Below are positions 45,389 through 53,124 of a stretch of DNA of 64,000 nt, piece after piece. The notes below the pieces were generated by a model, which was given only the letters and a program-made list of their open reading frames with translations, was not told the DNA's origin and ran no database searches. The DNA is from Niabella sp. (lineage in GTDB: Bacteria; Bacteroidota; Bacteroidia; Chitinophagales; Chitinophagaceae). The stretch lies in NCBI GenBank assembly GCA_017744715.1, contig JAGIAT010000006.1, positions 277,670 to 341,669 of the forward strand, in the 5' to 3' direction. A program made the translations under genes and the position numbers. Positions within the stretch are counted from its first letter, which is position 1. Every line of letters starts with the position of its first letter.

Positions 45389-46642
45389 ATGTTGCATCAA
45401 AAAGGAAAAGTTATAATAGTGGGAGCGGGGATCGCCGGGCTGTCGGCCGCCTATTACCTGTTAAAAGACGGATGGGAAGTGTGCGTGCTGGAGAAGGGAG
45501 ACGGTTCTAACAACTGTTCCTATGGCAATGCCGGTATGATCGTACCCAGTCATTTTACCCCGCTTGCTGCACCGGGCATTGTGGCAAAGGGACTGAAATG
45601 GATGTTGAATAGTAAGAGCCCTTTTTATATCCGGCCTTCGCTGAATGTATCATTGATCGACTGGGGGCTCAAATTCCTGCGGCATGCCAATGAAAAGCAT
45701 GTACAACGGAATGCCGAAGCGATCCGGGATCTGAATCTTTTTGGCAGCCATTTGTATGATGAACTGGCGGCTGAAGAAGGATTCGATTTTGAGCTCCGGC
45801 AAAACGGCATCCTGATGTTGTATCAAACAAAAGCCGTACAGCATGAGGAAATAGAACTGGCCGCTGCTGCCCGGCAGCTGGGTTTGCATACCGAAGTACT
45901 GGACCAGCACGGCGTGCAGGCCTTGGAGCCGGAGCTGAAAATAAATGCATTGGGTGGCGTGTGGTATGCCTGTGATGGCATCCTGTATCCGCCCAAACTC
46001 ATGCAGCAGCTGACCCGTTACCTGTTGACCCGCGGCGTGGAGATCTGCTATCAGACCGAGGTCAGCGGCTTCCGGATATCGGGCAGCAGGATCACGGAAG
46101 TGATTACATCCAAAGGAAATTACCACGCCGATGAAGTTGTCATCGCCGGCGGTGCTGCGCTGCCCAAACTGGCGTCCCGCCTGCAGTTAAAGCTGCCGCT
46201 GATGCCGGGCAAGGGTTATTCCTTTATGCATAAACCCCAGGGCACAACGGCAATGAAACATGGCGCACTGCTGCTGGAAGCGCGCGTTGCCGTAACCCCG
46301 ATGCATCAACAGATCCGCTTTAGCGGCACAATGGAACTGGGCCCGGCCAATGACCGGATCTATAAAAACCGTGTACAGGGAATCGTGGAATCCATCCCGC
46401 GGTATTTCCCGGATTTAAAGCTGTCTTATCCGCACGATATATGGTTCGGTTACCGCCCCTGTCCGCCGGACGGGTTGCCTTATCTTGGAAGAACCCGGCA
46501 GTATCATAACCTGAGTATTGCCGGCGGCGGTGGTATGATGGGACTGAGCCTGGGGCCTGCATTCGGTAAAACCATTGCGGACCTGTTGTCCGGGAAGCCG
46601 GCACCTACAGCAATTGCGGGATTCAGCCCGGACCGCTTCTGA
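45389..46642 (+). CDS. DadA-like FAD oxidoreductase, probable D-hydroxyproline oxidase/dehydrogenase
   Basis: 417 aa. Rossmann FAD motif VGAGIAGLSAAYYL at residues 10-23, LEKGDGSNNCSYGNAGMIVP (the DadA-type second loop) and the C-terminal FAD contact GYRPCPPDGLPYLGR. Related enzymes oxidise D-amino acids with an iminium product; in this operon it should turn cis-4-hydroxy-D-proline into delta1-pyrroline-4-hydroxy-2-carboxylate, the deaminase substrate. Electrons probably go to the respiratory chain or O2. It is the last of four adjacent genes, followed by a candidate terminator. Confidence 0.92.
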   Translation: MLHQKGKVIIVGAGIAGLSAAYYLLKDGWEVCVLEKGDGSNNCSYGNAGMIVPSHFTPLAAPGIVAKGLKWMLNSKSPFYIRPSLNVSLIDWGLKFLRHANEKHVQRNAEAIRDLNLFGSHLYDELAAEEGFDFELRQNGILMLYQTKAVQHEEIELAAAARQLGLHTEVLDQHGVQALEPELKINALGGVWYACDGILYPPKLMQQLTRYLLTRGVEICYQTEVSGFRISGSRITEVITSKGNYHADEVVIAGGAALPKLASRLQLKLPLMPGKGYSFMHKPQGTTAMKHGALLLEARVAVTPMHQQIRFSGTMELGPANDRIYKNRVQGIVESIPRYFPDLKLSYPHDIWFGYRPCPPDGLPYLGRTRQYHNLSIAGGGGMMGLSLGPAFGKTIADLLSGKPAPTAIAGFSPDRF

Positions 46643-46682
46643 GCAGGGCAGCTATACGGGTACTATCGCCATGCCCACAAGG

Positions 46683-46707
46683 ATGCCACCTGTTGGCATA
46701 CCTTTTT
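46683..46707 (+). terminator. Candidate terminator between convergent genes
   Basis: ATGCCA (46683-46688), loop CCTGT, TGGCAT (46694-46699), then ACCTTTTT. It lies 40 bp past the stop of the hydroxyproline operon and before the convergent FAD/Rieske gene. The stem is only 6 bp. Confidence 0.45.
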
Positions 46708-46747
46708 ACGGGAGAGAAGGAGCGCTGCAGGTTAAGGATATCGATGA

Positions 46748-48265
46748 TTATACACCTCCCAGGGGTTGCAGGGCTTTTTGCGCCGGCCCGTTCAATACTG
46801 AACCATTCACATCAAAACGGGATCCGTGGCAGGGACAATCCCAGCTGCGTTCTGCGTTGTTCCATTGCACCAGGCAACCGGCATGCGGGCATACCGGGTC
46901 CAGGGTAAAGAGCTTACCCTGTTCATCTTTATATGCGGCGATAGATTCACCATCGTATTGAATTACGCTTCCTTCCCCGGGGCCCAGCGCAGCAAATACG
47001 TCCAGGCTTTTTACAGACAGCCGGTCTCCGATAAAATGCTTTACCACATCCGCATTTTCTTTTATGAAATTGGCGAAACCGGCTACCGGTTTGATCCGGG
47101 AAGGGGCCAGCAGATCGGCATAAGGACTGTAATGGCCGGTGATCAGATCAGACAGGATACGACCCGCCAGCGTACCGAAGATCATTCCATTTCCGCTATA
47201 CCCCGTTGCTACATACACATGATCATTGTTGCCCGGAAGCAGGCCGATATACGGCAGGCCGTCCGCCGGCTCGTAATACTGGGACGACCATCGATAGGGA
47301 AGAGAATGGATCCTGAAATACGTTCGGGCGTAGGCTTCCAGTTCGCGGAAAACCTGTTCCGTATTGTCCTCATGACCGGTCTTATGATCACATCCGCCGG
47401 CGATCAATAAGGGAGCGCCCTGGTGCCGGGCCGTTCGGAAATAGTGATAGGGCTCTTCCAGGTCATACGCCAGGGCGTCCGGATAGGAATCGTCTTCGAG
47501 CCGGATCCCCAGCACATAAGAACGATAGGGCGCGCAGCGGAAATGCAGCAGGTTTACACCCGGTGGAATATGCGTGGCATATACGATGTCGGTTGCGCGG
47601 TATTGGCCGGTTGTAGAAGACACCTCCTGCAGGCCGTCTTTTTCTTCTACCTGCTCCACCATGGTTGCCTCCCTGATGGTTCCTCCTGCTTCCAGGAATT
47701 GATCAATAAGTGCAGACAGGTACTTCAACGGATGGAACTGTGCCTGATCCGGAAACCGGATCGCCGTTGTGAAAGGTATGGGCACCGGAGTTGTAAAACT
47801 GGGTGCTGCATCAATTCCAACGGTAAGCATTCCTTCAAGTATTTTTTCGAGTTCGGAATCTTCTTTTTCATTCCGGGCATACAGGTAACCCGTTTTTTCT
47901 TCAAAATCGCAATCGATCTGGTATTGCCCGATATGGTTTCTGATGAGCTGGATGGCCTTCCTGGCACCCTGCGCTATTAAAAGAGCATTGTTTGCCCCGA
48001 ATTTTTTAATAAGCTCCGGATAGGTGGTATCCAATACCGTGTTCAGGTGCGCCGTGGTGGCGGCAGAAGTGCCAAAACAAACGGTATGCGCTTCAAGAAT
48101 AAGGCATTTTTTACCGGCTTGCTGCAATTGCAAACCGGTTGTAATACCGGTAATTCCCGCTCCGATGATGATAACATCAAAGGGGGCATTGACGGTTGCT
48201 TTTTCGGGTATGCGGATGTTAAAGCCATCTTGCCAGGGGGTAGTGGTAAAGGCATCTCTGTTCAT
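46748..48265 (-). CDS. FAD-dependent oxidoreductase with C-terminal Rieske [2Fe-2S] domain
   Basis: 505 aa, cytoplasmic. The DAO-type FAD domain starts at about residue 29 (DVIIIGAGITGITTGLQLQQ); GTSAATTAHLNTV follows. The C-terminal Rieske domain (about 410-505) has ligands C459 and H461 (CPHAGC) and C477 and H480 (CPCHGSRF), plus C464 and C479, the disulfide pair seen in bc1-type Rieske proteins. Such fusions pass electrons between an amine or hydroxy substrate and an acceptor; the substrate is unknown. It lies convergent to the hydroxyproline operon and 9 bp after a small membrane protein gene, with which it is probably cotranscribed. Confidence 0.92.
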   Translation of the reverse strand: MNRDAFTTTPWQDGFNIRIPEKATVNAPFDVIIIGAGITGITTGLQLQQAGKKCLILEAHTVCFGTSAATTAHLNTVLDTTYPELIKKFGANNALLIAQGARKAIQLIRNHIGQYQIDCDFEEKTGYLYARNEKEDSELEKILEGMLTVGIDAAPSFTTPVPIPFTTAIRFPDQAQFHPLKYLSALIDQFLEAGGTIREATMVEQVEEKDGLQEVSSTTGQYRATDIVYATHIPPGVNLLHFRCAPYRSYVLGIRLEDDSYPDALAYDLEEPYHYFRTARHQGAPLLIAGGCDHKTGHEDNTEQVFRELEAYARTYFRIHSLPYRWSSQYYEPADGLPYIGLLPGNNDHVYVATGYSGNGMIFGTLAGRILSDLITGHYSPYADLLAPSRIKPVAGFANFIKENADVVKHFIGDRLSVKSLDVFAALGPGEGSVIQYDGESIAAYKDEQGKLFTLDPVCPHAGCLVQWNNAERSWDCPCHGSRFDVNGSVLNGPAQKALQPLGGV

Positions 48266-48274
48266 AGTACGCTA

Positions 48275-48742
48275 TTAAAATATGGTAAAAAGAAAATGAA
48301 ATGTAGTAACAACGCCCGCAGCAAATACCAAATGCCCGGCAAAAATCACCACCAGGAAAAACCGGACAGGCATCACCGGTGGCAACGGATGCAGCCGGAG
48401 TGCCATATACCATACAACAACCGCTACAATGCCGAGGTTGCACCCGTATAACAGGCCGTTTATATAACCTTCCGGCAATAGCCCGGTGCTTACCAGCCAT
48501 GCATACAACAGGGTGAAGAGGATTCCGATAGCGTAGTGCACCACCGTACCCAGCAGGAATACGGGCAGGCGCTGGGATATTTTCCCGGAAGGGCTGATCC
48601 TGGAAGTTAATAAGGAACCCAGGAGCCGCGGAACCGAAAACGGGTTGCCGGTAATTTTACCTATAAGGCGGATGAACAACGTCATCGCAAAAGTGCCGAT
48701 GATACCTGCAAGAATACTGTCAAGTATGGTAAAAAGTGCCAT
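48275..48742 (-). CDS. Small four-helix membrane protein
   Basis: 155 aa from ATG 48742 (MALFTILDSILAG), which puts a membrane helix at the start; a longer frame to 48880 looks non-coding. Four hydrophobic segments: LDSILAGIIGTFAMTLFIRL, VFLLGTVVHYAIGILFTLLY, INGLLYGCNLGIVAVVVWYM and FFLVVIFAGHLVFAAGVV. It resembles the DUF2938/DUF1440-like group of small membrane proteins, though I am not sure of the family. It directly precedes the FAD/Rieske gene (9 bp), so it may anchor or assist that oxidoreductase. Confidence 0.7.
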   Translation of the reverse strand: MALFTILDSILAGIIGTFAMTLFIRLIGKITGNPFSVPRLLGSLLTSRISPSGKISQRLPVFLLGTVVHYAIGILFTLLYAWLVSTGLLPEGYINGLLYGCNLGIVAVVVWYMALRLHPLPPVMPVRFFLVVIFAGHLVFAAGVVTTFHFLFTIF

Positions 48743-49096
48743 TGCTTTTTGAACACAGGAACTATGCCAGTGTTCATATACCCCGCAATAGCGGTTCCGG
48801 GCATAGCTGTTAAAGCCGGCGGGGCCAAAGTAACGGCCATGTAGGAAAAATAGCAACACATTGTGGTATACCGGCCCCAAAAAGGGTTTTGAGTAAGAGC
48901 CGGAAGTGTAAACTGTTTTCCAAAATCGATCTTTTTAAAGCGTTGATCAGCCCGATTGGTGCTGTTGGAAAATTTTATGCATCATCAATGCTGGTGTGGC
49001 CGGTCATTTGGGCTGGTATCCAGGATCATGTTAAGACTACTTGTGATGATTTTTAAAAACAAGAAGAATGGTTCTGTATAATTTAAATCAGTTTTT
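48743..49096. other. Non-coding stretch upstream of the membrane protein gene
   Basis: About 350 bp. A minus-strand frame continues upstream to 48880 but looks unlike protein. No terminator or clear TAnnTTTG promoter was found. Confidence 0.4.
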
Positions 49097-49474
49097 ATGT
49101 TTTATCCAATAAAAGCAGCCGAAAAGCCGGAGCCGGAGGAAACAGCGCTACCGGCAATACCAAAGCAATTAAACCAGGAAGCGGAGGCCGTGGAGCATCT
49201 CCCGGTTTCAAATACGGAGCAAGCCGCTGCCTGCAGGGAAACAAACCAGGATCCGTTGCTATCCTTCTCCGGTGGTTTATCTCAAAACGGGTCGGGCTGC
49301 TGTATGCAGAAAACCGGATGTTTAACGTATGCGGATCTGATACATCTCCGGGATACCCCTATTGTTTCGCATCCAGGAACTGCATTAAAAGCGGTACCAC
49401 AGACCGGTACAGCGTATCGCCGGGCGGTGATGCTACACACTCACCGATATATGCCCCGTGACCTCCCGGGATAA
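49097..49474 (+). CDS. Doubtful small protein, convergent with the hydrolase gene
   Basis: 125-residue frame. The first 87 residues lie in otherwise empty DNA, are Glu/Pro/Ala-rich (EKPEPEETALPAIPKQ) and carry several Cys (AAACRE, GSGCCMQKTGC). The last third runs 116 bp into the 3' end of the convergent alpha/beta hydrolase gene, which is unusual. No domain, signal peptide or promoter is recognised. It is either a lineage-specific small protein whose original stop was lost or a chance frame. Confidence 0.25.
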   Translation: MFYPIKAAEKPEPEETALPAIPKQLNQEAEAVEHLPVSNTEQAAACRETNQDPLLSFSGGLSQNGSGCCMQKTGCLTYADLIHLRDTPIVSHPGTALKAVPQTGTAYRRAVMLHTHRYMPRDLPG

Positions 49475-50237
49475 TGGCAAGCTGGCCCCGGGGCACCAGT
49501 TTTGCCATAGCGGCAATATGCTCCGGACTGCCTACGTCTGCATTGCCATTGATAAAGAGCACGGGAACGCTGATCGACCGGATTTCTGCGTCGCTGAAAT
49601 CTGTAAATGTTTTCATCCGGTTTGCACAGCGCTGAAACAGGTTCAGTAACTTGGCGCTATCCGGGGTTACCTGCAGAAACGCATCTTTGTAGGGTTGCGG
49701 CATTGCTTCAAAGCGGGCGTTTTGCATCATCTCCCAAAACTGCGGAGCCGTTCCGTTGCGCTTTAGCAAAACAGATCCGGCAATGATCTTCCTGCATAAT
49801 TGCGGATGCCGGATGGCAATTTTAAGTGCGGTATTTCCGCCATTGCTAAATCCAAAAAAATCTGCTTTTTTTATCGAGAGGTGCTGCAACAATGCGGCCA
49901 CATCATCGGCATCCTGGTTAAAGGAAAGACCGGTATTGCGGTCTTCCGTGCGGCCATGCGCCTGCAACTCCACGCAGATCAACCGGCGGTGCTGTGCCAG
50001 CAGCGGAATCACCCGTCCGAAACTTGTTTGTATGGTGGATCCGCCGCCATGTAACAGCACCAGCGGAGCGCCTGTGCCGTATACTTCGTAATACATCCGG
50101 ATGCCGTTTACGTTGGAATATCCGGCTTTAAACGGAATGGAGTCACCGATCCAAACGGTGTTGTTTGTTGGAGGCGGAACACTCAGTTGTGCTGTATAGC
50201 ACAGGAATAACGCAGCGGGAAGCCATACTGGTTTCAT
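49359..50237 (-). CDS. Alpha/beta-fold hydrolase, exported
   Basis: 292 aa with a hydrophobic N-terminus (WLPAALFLCYTAQ) that reads as a signal peptide. Oxyanion-loop motif VLLHGGGS (60-67), nucleophile elbow GFSNGG with S131, acidic residue around FINGNADVGSPEH and the catalytic His in IIPGGHGAY. It hydrolyses an unknown ester or related substrate. Its start overlaps the stop of the AHSA1-type gene by 4 bp (ATGA), so translation is coupled in the ArsR-AHSA1-hydrolase operon. Confidence 0.9.
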   Translation of the reverse strand: MKPVWLPAALFLCYTAQLSVPPPTNNTVWIGDSIPFKAGYSNVNGIRMYYEVYGTGAPLVLLHGGGSTIQTSFGRVIPLLAQHRRLICVELQAHGRTEDRNTGLSFNQDADDVAALLQHLSIKKADFFGFSNGGNTALKIAIRHPQLCRKIIAGSVLLKRNGTAPQFWEMMQNARFEAMPQPYKDAFLQVTPDSAKLLNLFQRCANRMKTFTDFSDAEIRSISVPVLFINGNADVGSPEHIAAMAKLVPRGQLAIIPGGHGAYIGECVASPPGDTLYRSVVPLLMQFLDAKQ

Positions 50238-50728
50238 AATTGTTGATTGAGGCGGTTAAACATTTCGATCCAGCTTGGGAAGGCTCCGGTGAATTTTGCA
50301 AGTGATGCTGCTACGGTCTGATGCAGGGTCATTTCCGTTTGGATGCCCAGCGGTTTAAATTGCAGGGTTACTACTGTTTTAGCCGGCCAGTCGGCGGGCA
50401 TACCCGCTGTTACCGGGTCAACATCGTTTCCATGCTCGTCCGTAACCTCTGCCGTAAATACCAATTTCCGGGGCGCATCCAGTTCCAGGTAGGTGCCCTT
50501 GCACCAGCAATCGCCGTGTACGGGGTTATGTATACACGAGTGATAACGGCCTCCCTTCCGGATATCTGCCTTTTTAAAAACGATCGTGCAGCCATCGGGC
50601 GCATACCAATGGGCCAGTTGCTGTGGATCCGTCCAGGCCCGGAAAACGGTTTCCGGATCTGCATTGAATACGTGGGTAATCCATACCTCCTGCAACCCTG
50701 CTTCAGCGGGACTTTGTACTTTTTCCAT
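50234..50728 (-). CDS. SRPBCC/AHSA1-domain protein
   Basis: 164 aa, cytoplasmic. Typical AHSA1-like fold: ITHVFNADPETVFRAWTDPQQLAHWYAP at the N-terminus, GGRYHSCI, and PSWIEMFNRLNQQL at the end. The family binds hydrophobic ligands in a helix-grip cavity; the exact role is not known. In very many bacteria it is paired with an ArsR-type repressor exactly as here: its start lies 26 bp inside the repressor gene. Confidence 0.93.
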   Translation of the reverse strand: MEKVQSPAEAGLQEVWITHVFNADPETVFRAWTDPQQLAHWYAPDGCTIVFKKADIRKGGRYHSCIHNPVHGDCWCKGTYLELDAPRKLVFTAEVTDEHGNDVDPVTAGMPADWPAKTVVTLQFKPLGIQTEMTLHQTVAASLAKFTGAFPSWIEMFNRLNQQL

Positions 50729-51056
50729 TTTTTGACTTTTGGGGTTTAACGGTATCTAAATAACGATCCAGGGCGCCGAACCGGCCTTCCCAGAATTTTT
50801 TGTATTGTGTTGCCCAGGATGCTACTTCACTCAGCTTACCCAGTCTTGCCTCGCAGTACCGCTCCCTGCCTTCCTGCCGGATTACCAGCAGGCCGCATTC
50901 GGCAAGGATCTTTACATGTACTGAAACGGCCTGCCGGCTTACATCAAATTTTTCTGCAATGGCATTTACATTGAGGGATTCCTGTGCCAGCAGGTCAATG
51001 ATCTGCCTTCTTGTAGGATCGGCAATGGCCTGGAAAACGTCACGTCTGATAATCAT
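50703..51056 (-). CDS. ArsR-family transcriptional repressor
   Basis: 117 aa from ATG 51056; a TTG at 51065 is in frame but lies within the operator. Winged helix: FQAIADPTRRQIIDLLAQES, VNAIAEKFDVSRQAVSVHVK, LAECGLLVIRQEGRERYCEAR. There are no metal-binding Cys clusters, so it is the metal-independent kind that pairs with AHSA1 proteins. It should repress its own operon through the two repeats just upstream (51061-51104). Its 3' end overlaps the next gene by 26 bp. Confidence 0.94.
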   Translation of the reverse strand: MIIRRDVFQAIADPTRRQIIDLLAQESLNVNAIAEKFDVSRQAVSVHVKILAECGLLVIRQEGRERYCEARLGKLSEVASWATQYKKFWEGRFGALDRYLDTVKPQKSKNGKSTKSR

Positions 51057-51060
51057 ATTA

Positions 51061-51107
51061 TGCAACTAAATGATTGCAAATATAAATGCAATTATTTGAT
51101 TGCGCAA
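51061..51107 (-). promoter_or_regulatory. Promoter and twin operator of the ArsR-AHSA1 operon
   Basis: On the minus strand TTG (51107-51105), 20 bp and TATATTTG (51084-51077) form a full Bacteroidota promoter. Two inverted repeats TGCAA-N8-TTGCA overlap it: 51061-51078 (perfect) and 51087-51104 (last base differs), 26 bp apart. Site 1 covers the transcription start region and site 2 the spacer, so binding of the ArsR protein would block RNA polymerase. The short leader also supports the ATG at 51056. Confidence 0.7.
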
Positions 51108-51222
51108 TTTTTTTTAAAAGCTTAATATCGTATTCCCCCTGGGGTTACCCCGCGCATCTTGTAATTTGGTTTTACCGTAAAGGGTGCAGGAGAGGGCCGA
51201 TGTTTCCGGCGTACCTGGCGGG

Positions 51223-51948
51223 TTACTGCCGGGTATCCGGTTTCCGGATATCTTTGGCCTTATTAAAAACAGCCAAACAACTGTCCAGCGGCCGCCCATG
51301 CTGATAAATACAGTCGCAGAACGCCTCGCAGGCCTCCGGATTTTTACTGCCCGGACATTGATTCCGGGCATCTGCTTCAGAATCACCCGGCACAATTTCA
51401 TATAAATAAGAAGTACCAATGATGATAACAGCCAGCACCGCAATACACCCACCAAAAAATACGAGGTGCAGGCGCCTGCCCAACGGCTTTTTAACGGTCT
51501 TTGGTGTTGAAGGCGGTTGCCTGAATGGCAAAATATATTTAATACGGTCATAATCCCATACCAGCAGATACAGGCAGGCCAGTATCATAATCGTAACAAT
51601 CCGCGTTCCATGGAAGCGGGTTGCATAAGTCAGCACACCAATATTGATGATCACGCAAAAATACATCAGTGTGCCAAGCAGCGCGGTCCTCGGTATCAGC
51701 ACCAGCAAGGCAATCACAACCTGGGTGACGCCAATGAATGTATAGTAGTATCCTGTTGTCAGCAGGGCATCGAAGTAATGGCCCAATGGAGTATTATGCG
51801 CTAAACCTTCCGCAAAACGTTGTCCCATTATTTTTACATAACCGGATGGAAGAAAACTTGCGGCAAGGGCAATGCGGCAGAAAATGGTAAAGTTTTTAAA
51901 CCATCTGTCAGATTTTGCTTCATCGTATAGTTCCTCGATCCTGTTCAT
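51223..51948 (-). CDS. DoxX-like membrane protein with Cys-rich C-terminal tail
   Basis: 241 aa. Four N-terminal membrane helices (about 25-140; IFCRIALAASFLPSGYVKIM, TFIGVTQVVIALLVLI, MYFCVIINIGVLTY, TIMILACLYLLVWDY) are of the DoxX/MauE-like type; a fifth segment (HLVFFGGCIAVLAVIIIG) leads to a tail with five Cys in the pattern C-x8-C-x3-C-x-C then C. DoxX-like proteins deal with redox or membrane quinone chemistry in some cases, but no role can be fixed here. It stands alone downstream of the region of a 111-aa membrane protein. Confidence 0.75.
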   Translation of the reverse strand: MNRIEELYDEAKSDRWFKNFTIFCRIALAASFLPSGYVKIMGQRFAEGLAHNTPLGHYFDALLTTGYYYTFIGVTQVVIALLVLIPRTALLGTLMYFCVIINIGVLTYATRFHGTRIVTIMILACLYLLVWDYDRIKYILPFRQPPSTPKTVKKPLGRRLHLVFFGGCIAVLAVIIIGTSYLYEIVPGDSEADARNQCPGSKNPEACEAFCDCIYQHGRPLDSCLAVFNKAKDIRKPDTRQ

Positions 51949-52042
51949 ACCGGGGTATTAATGATATTGTCTTGAATTGGCTGGCAGATTTGCTTCAATC
52001 TTTAAAATAATTGATAATAAAGTATACAGATTCAGCCAGCAC

Positions 52043-52378
52043 TCAGGCTTTTTTACGAAAGACTATTTTGCTGAGAACGTAATGGAGCAGGAATGCGATA
52101 GCTGCCCAGTAGGATGCAAACGCAAGAAATAAAACAGGAGGCGCCGGATCCGGATCTTTGGCCAGGAATGACAGAGGACCTATCAAAACAAATTTGACCG
52201 GATATAAAATGGCAGCCAGGGTGCGCTTCCAGCCTGTTGGCGACCCGGTTCCCGGGAAGCACGCACCGTTTACAGGAAAGAGCCTGACCTCAGTTCCCAA
52301 AACCGAGTTGGTGATAAATTGAAAGACAAACGCCGAAACCAGGAAAACGAAGACGAATGTTGTTCTTGAAATGTTCAT
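52043..52378 (-). CDS. Small membrane protein of unknown function
   Basis: 111 aa. Three hydrophobic stretches: TTFVFVFLVSAFVFQFI, LAAILYPVKFVLIGPLSFLA and VLFLAFASYWAAIAFLLHYV, with a basic end (KIVFRKKA). No family recognised. A palindromic operator over a -7 box just upstream (52408-52426) supports it being a real, regulated gene. Confidence 0.6.
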   Translation of the reverse strand: MNISRTTFVFVFLVSAFVFQFITNSVLGTEVRLFPVNGACFPGTGSPTGWKRTLAAILYPVKFVLIGPLSFLAKDPDPAPPVLFLAFASYWAAIAFLLHYVLSKIVFRKKA

Positions 52379-52407
52379 GTTATTCCGTTTTGTTTTAATC
52401 GGAAAGT

Positions 52408-52426
52408 ACTTTGTATTTCAAAGTTA
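52408..52426 (-). promoter_or_regulatory. Palindrome over the -7 box of the small membrane protein gene
   Basis: ACTTTG-TATTT-CAAAGT (52408-52424) is a perfect 6-bp inverted repeat. On the minus strand TAACTTTG (52426-52419) fits TAnnTTTG, so one arm coincides with the -7 box, 41 bp before the start at 52378. A repressor is the likely ligand; I cannot name it. Confidence 0.5.
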
Positions 52427-52548
52427 ATTGGATTGTTGTTGATTTCAAAATTTTTTCCGTGGAGGATATGCAGTGATTTAATATTTTTATACCAGGGAAC
52501 GGGCGTGGCACAAGCGTTTGTAACGGGTATCATTTGGTAAGCATTTAA

Positions 52549-53124
52549 ATGAATAATATGAAAAAAGTAATTGCAGCAATGAACATGACGCTGGATGGAT
52601 TTTGCGATCATACGGCAGGCATTCCGGATGAAGCCATCCATCGGCATTACGCCCAACTATTAGATGATGCAGGCGTAGCTTTGTATGGCCGCATCACTTA
52701 TCAGCTGATGGAATACTGGCGGCCCATTGTAAAGCATCCCACCGGGGATCCATTTACAGATGAATTTGCAGTGGCAATCGACCGCATCCCGAAAATTGTT
52801 TTTTCGCGTACCCTGAAAAGTGTGGACTGGGAAACCGCATCACTGGCGGATCGGGAGCCCGAAGCCGTTGTTTCAGCATTGAAACAATCCGGCAACGGCG
52901 ATGGCAGGGATATTTTGGTATGTAGCCCGGGTTTGATCGTAGCGCTGACCCAACTTCATTTAATAGACGAATACCAGATTTGTATTCACCCCGTGGTAGC
53001 GGGTAGCGGCTTGCCCTTGTTTAAAAACATTCATGAAAAAATAATGCTTCGGCTTTTAAAGACAAAAACCTTTGATTTTGGCGGGGTGATCCTTTACTAT
53101 GAGCCGGTAGCCACGCGCGGATAA
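52549..53124 (+). CDS. Dihydrofolate reductase-like RibD C-terminal-domain protein
   Basis: 191 aa (ATG 52549; 52558 is an alternative). NNMKKVIAAMNMTLDGFCDH and GVALYGRITYQLMEYW are the usual N-terminal motifs of stand-alone RibD-C/YyaP-like reductases; VFSRTLKSVDW and IHPVVAGSGLPLFKN close the fold. These proteins bind NADPH like DHFR but their substrates are mostly unknown. Divergent from the small membrane protein gene; no partner gene in an operon. Confidence 0.92.
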   Translation: MNNMKKVIAAMNMTLDGFCDHTAGIPDEAIHRHYAQLLDDAGVALYGRITYQLMEYWRPIVKHPTGDPFTDEFAVAIDRIPKIVFSRTLKSVDWETASLADREPEAVVSALKQSGNGDGRDILVCSPGLIVALTQLHLIDEYQICIHPVVAGSGLPLFKNIHEKIMLRLLKTKTFDFGGVILYYEPVATRG

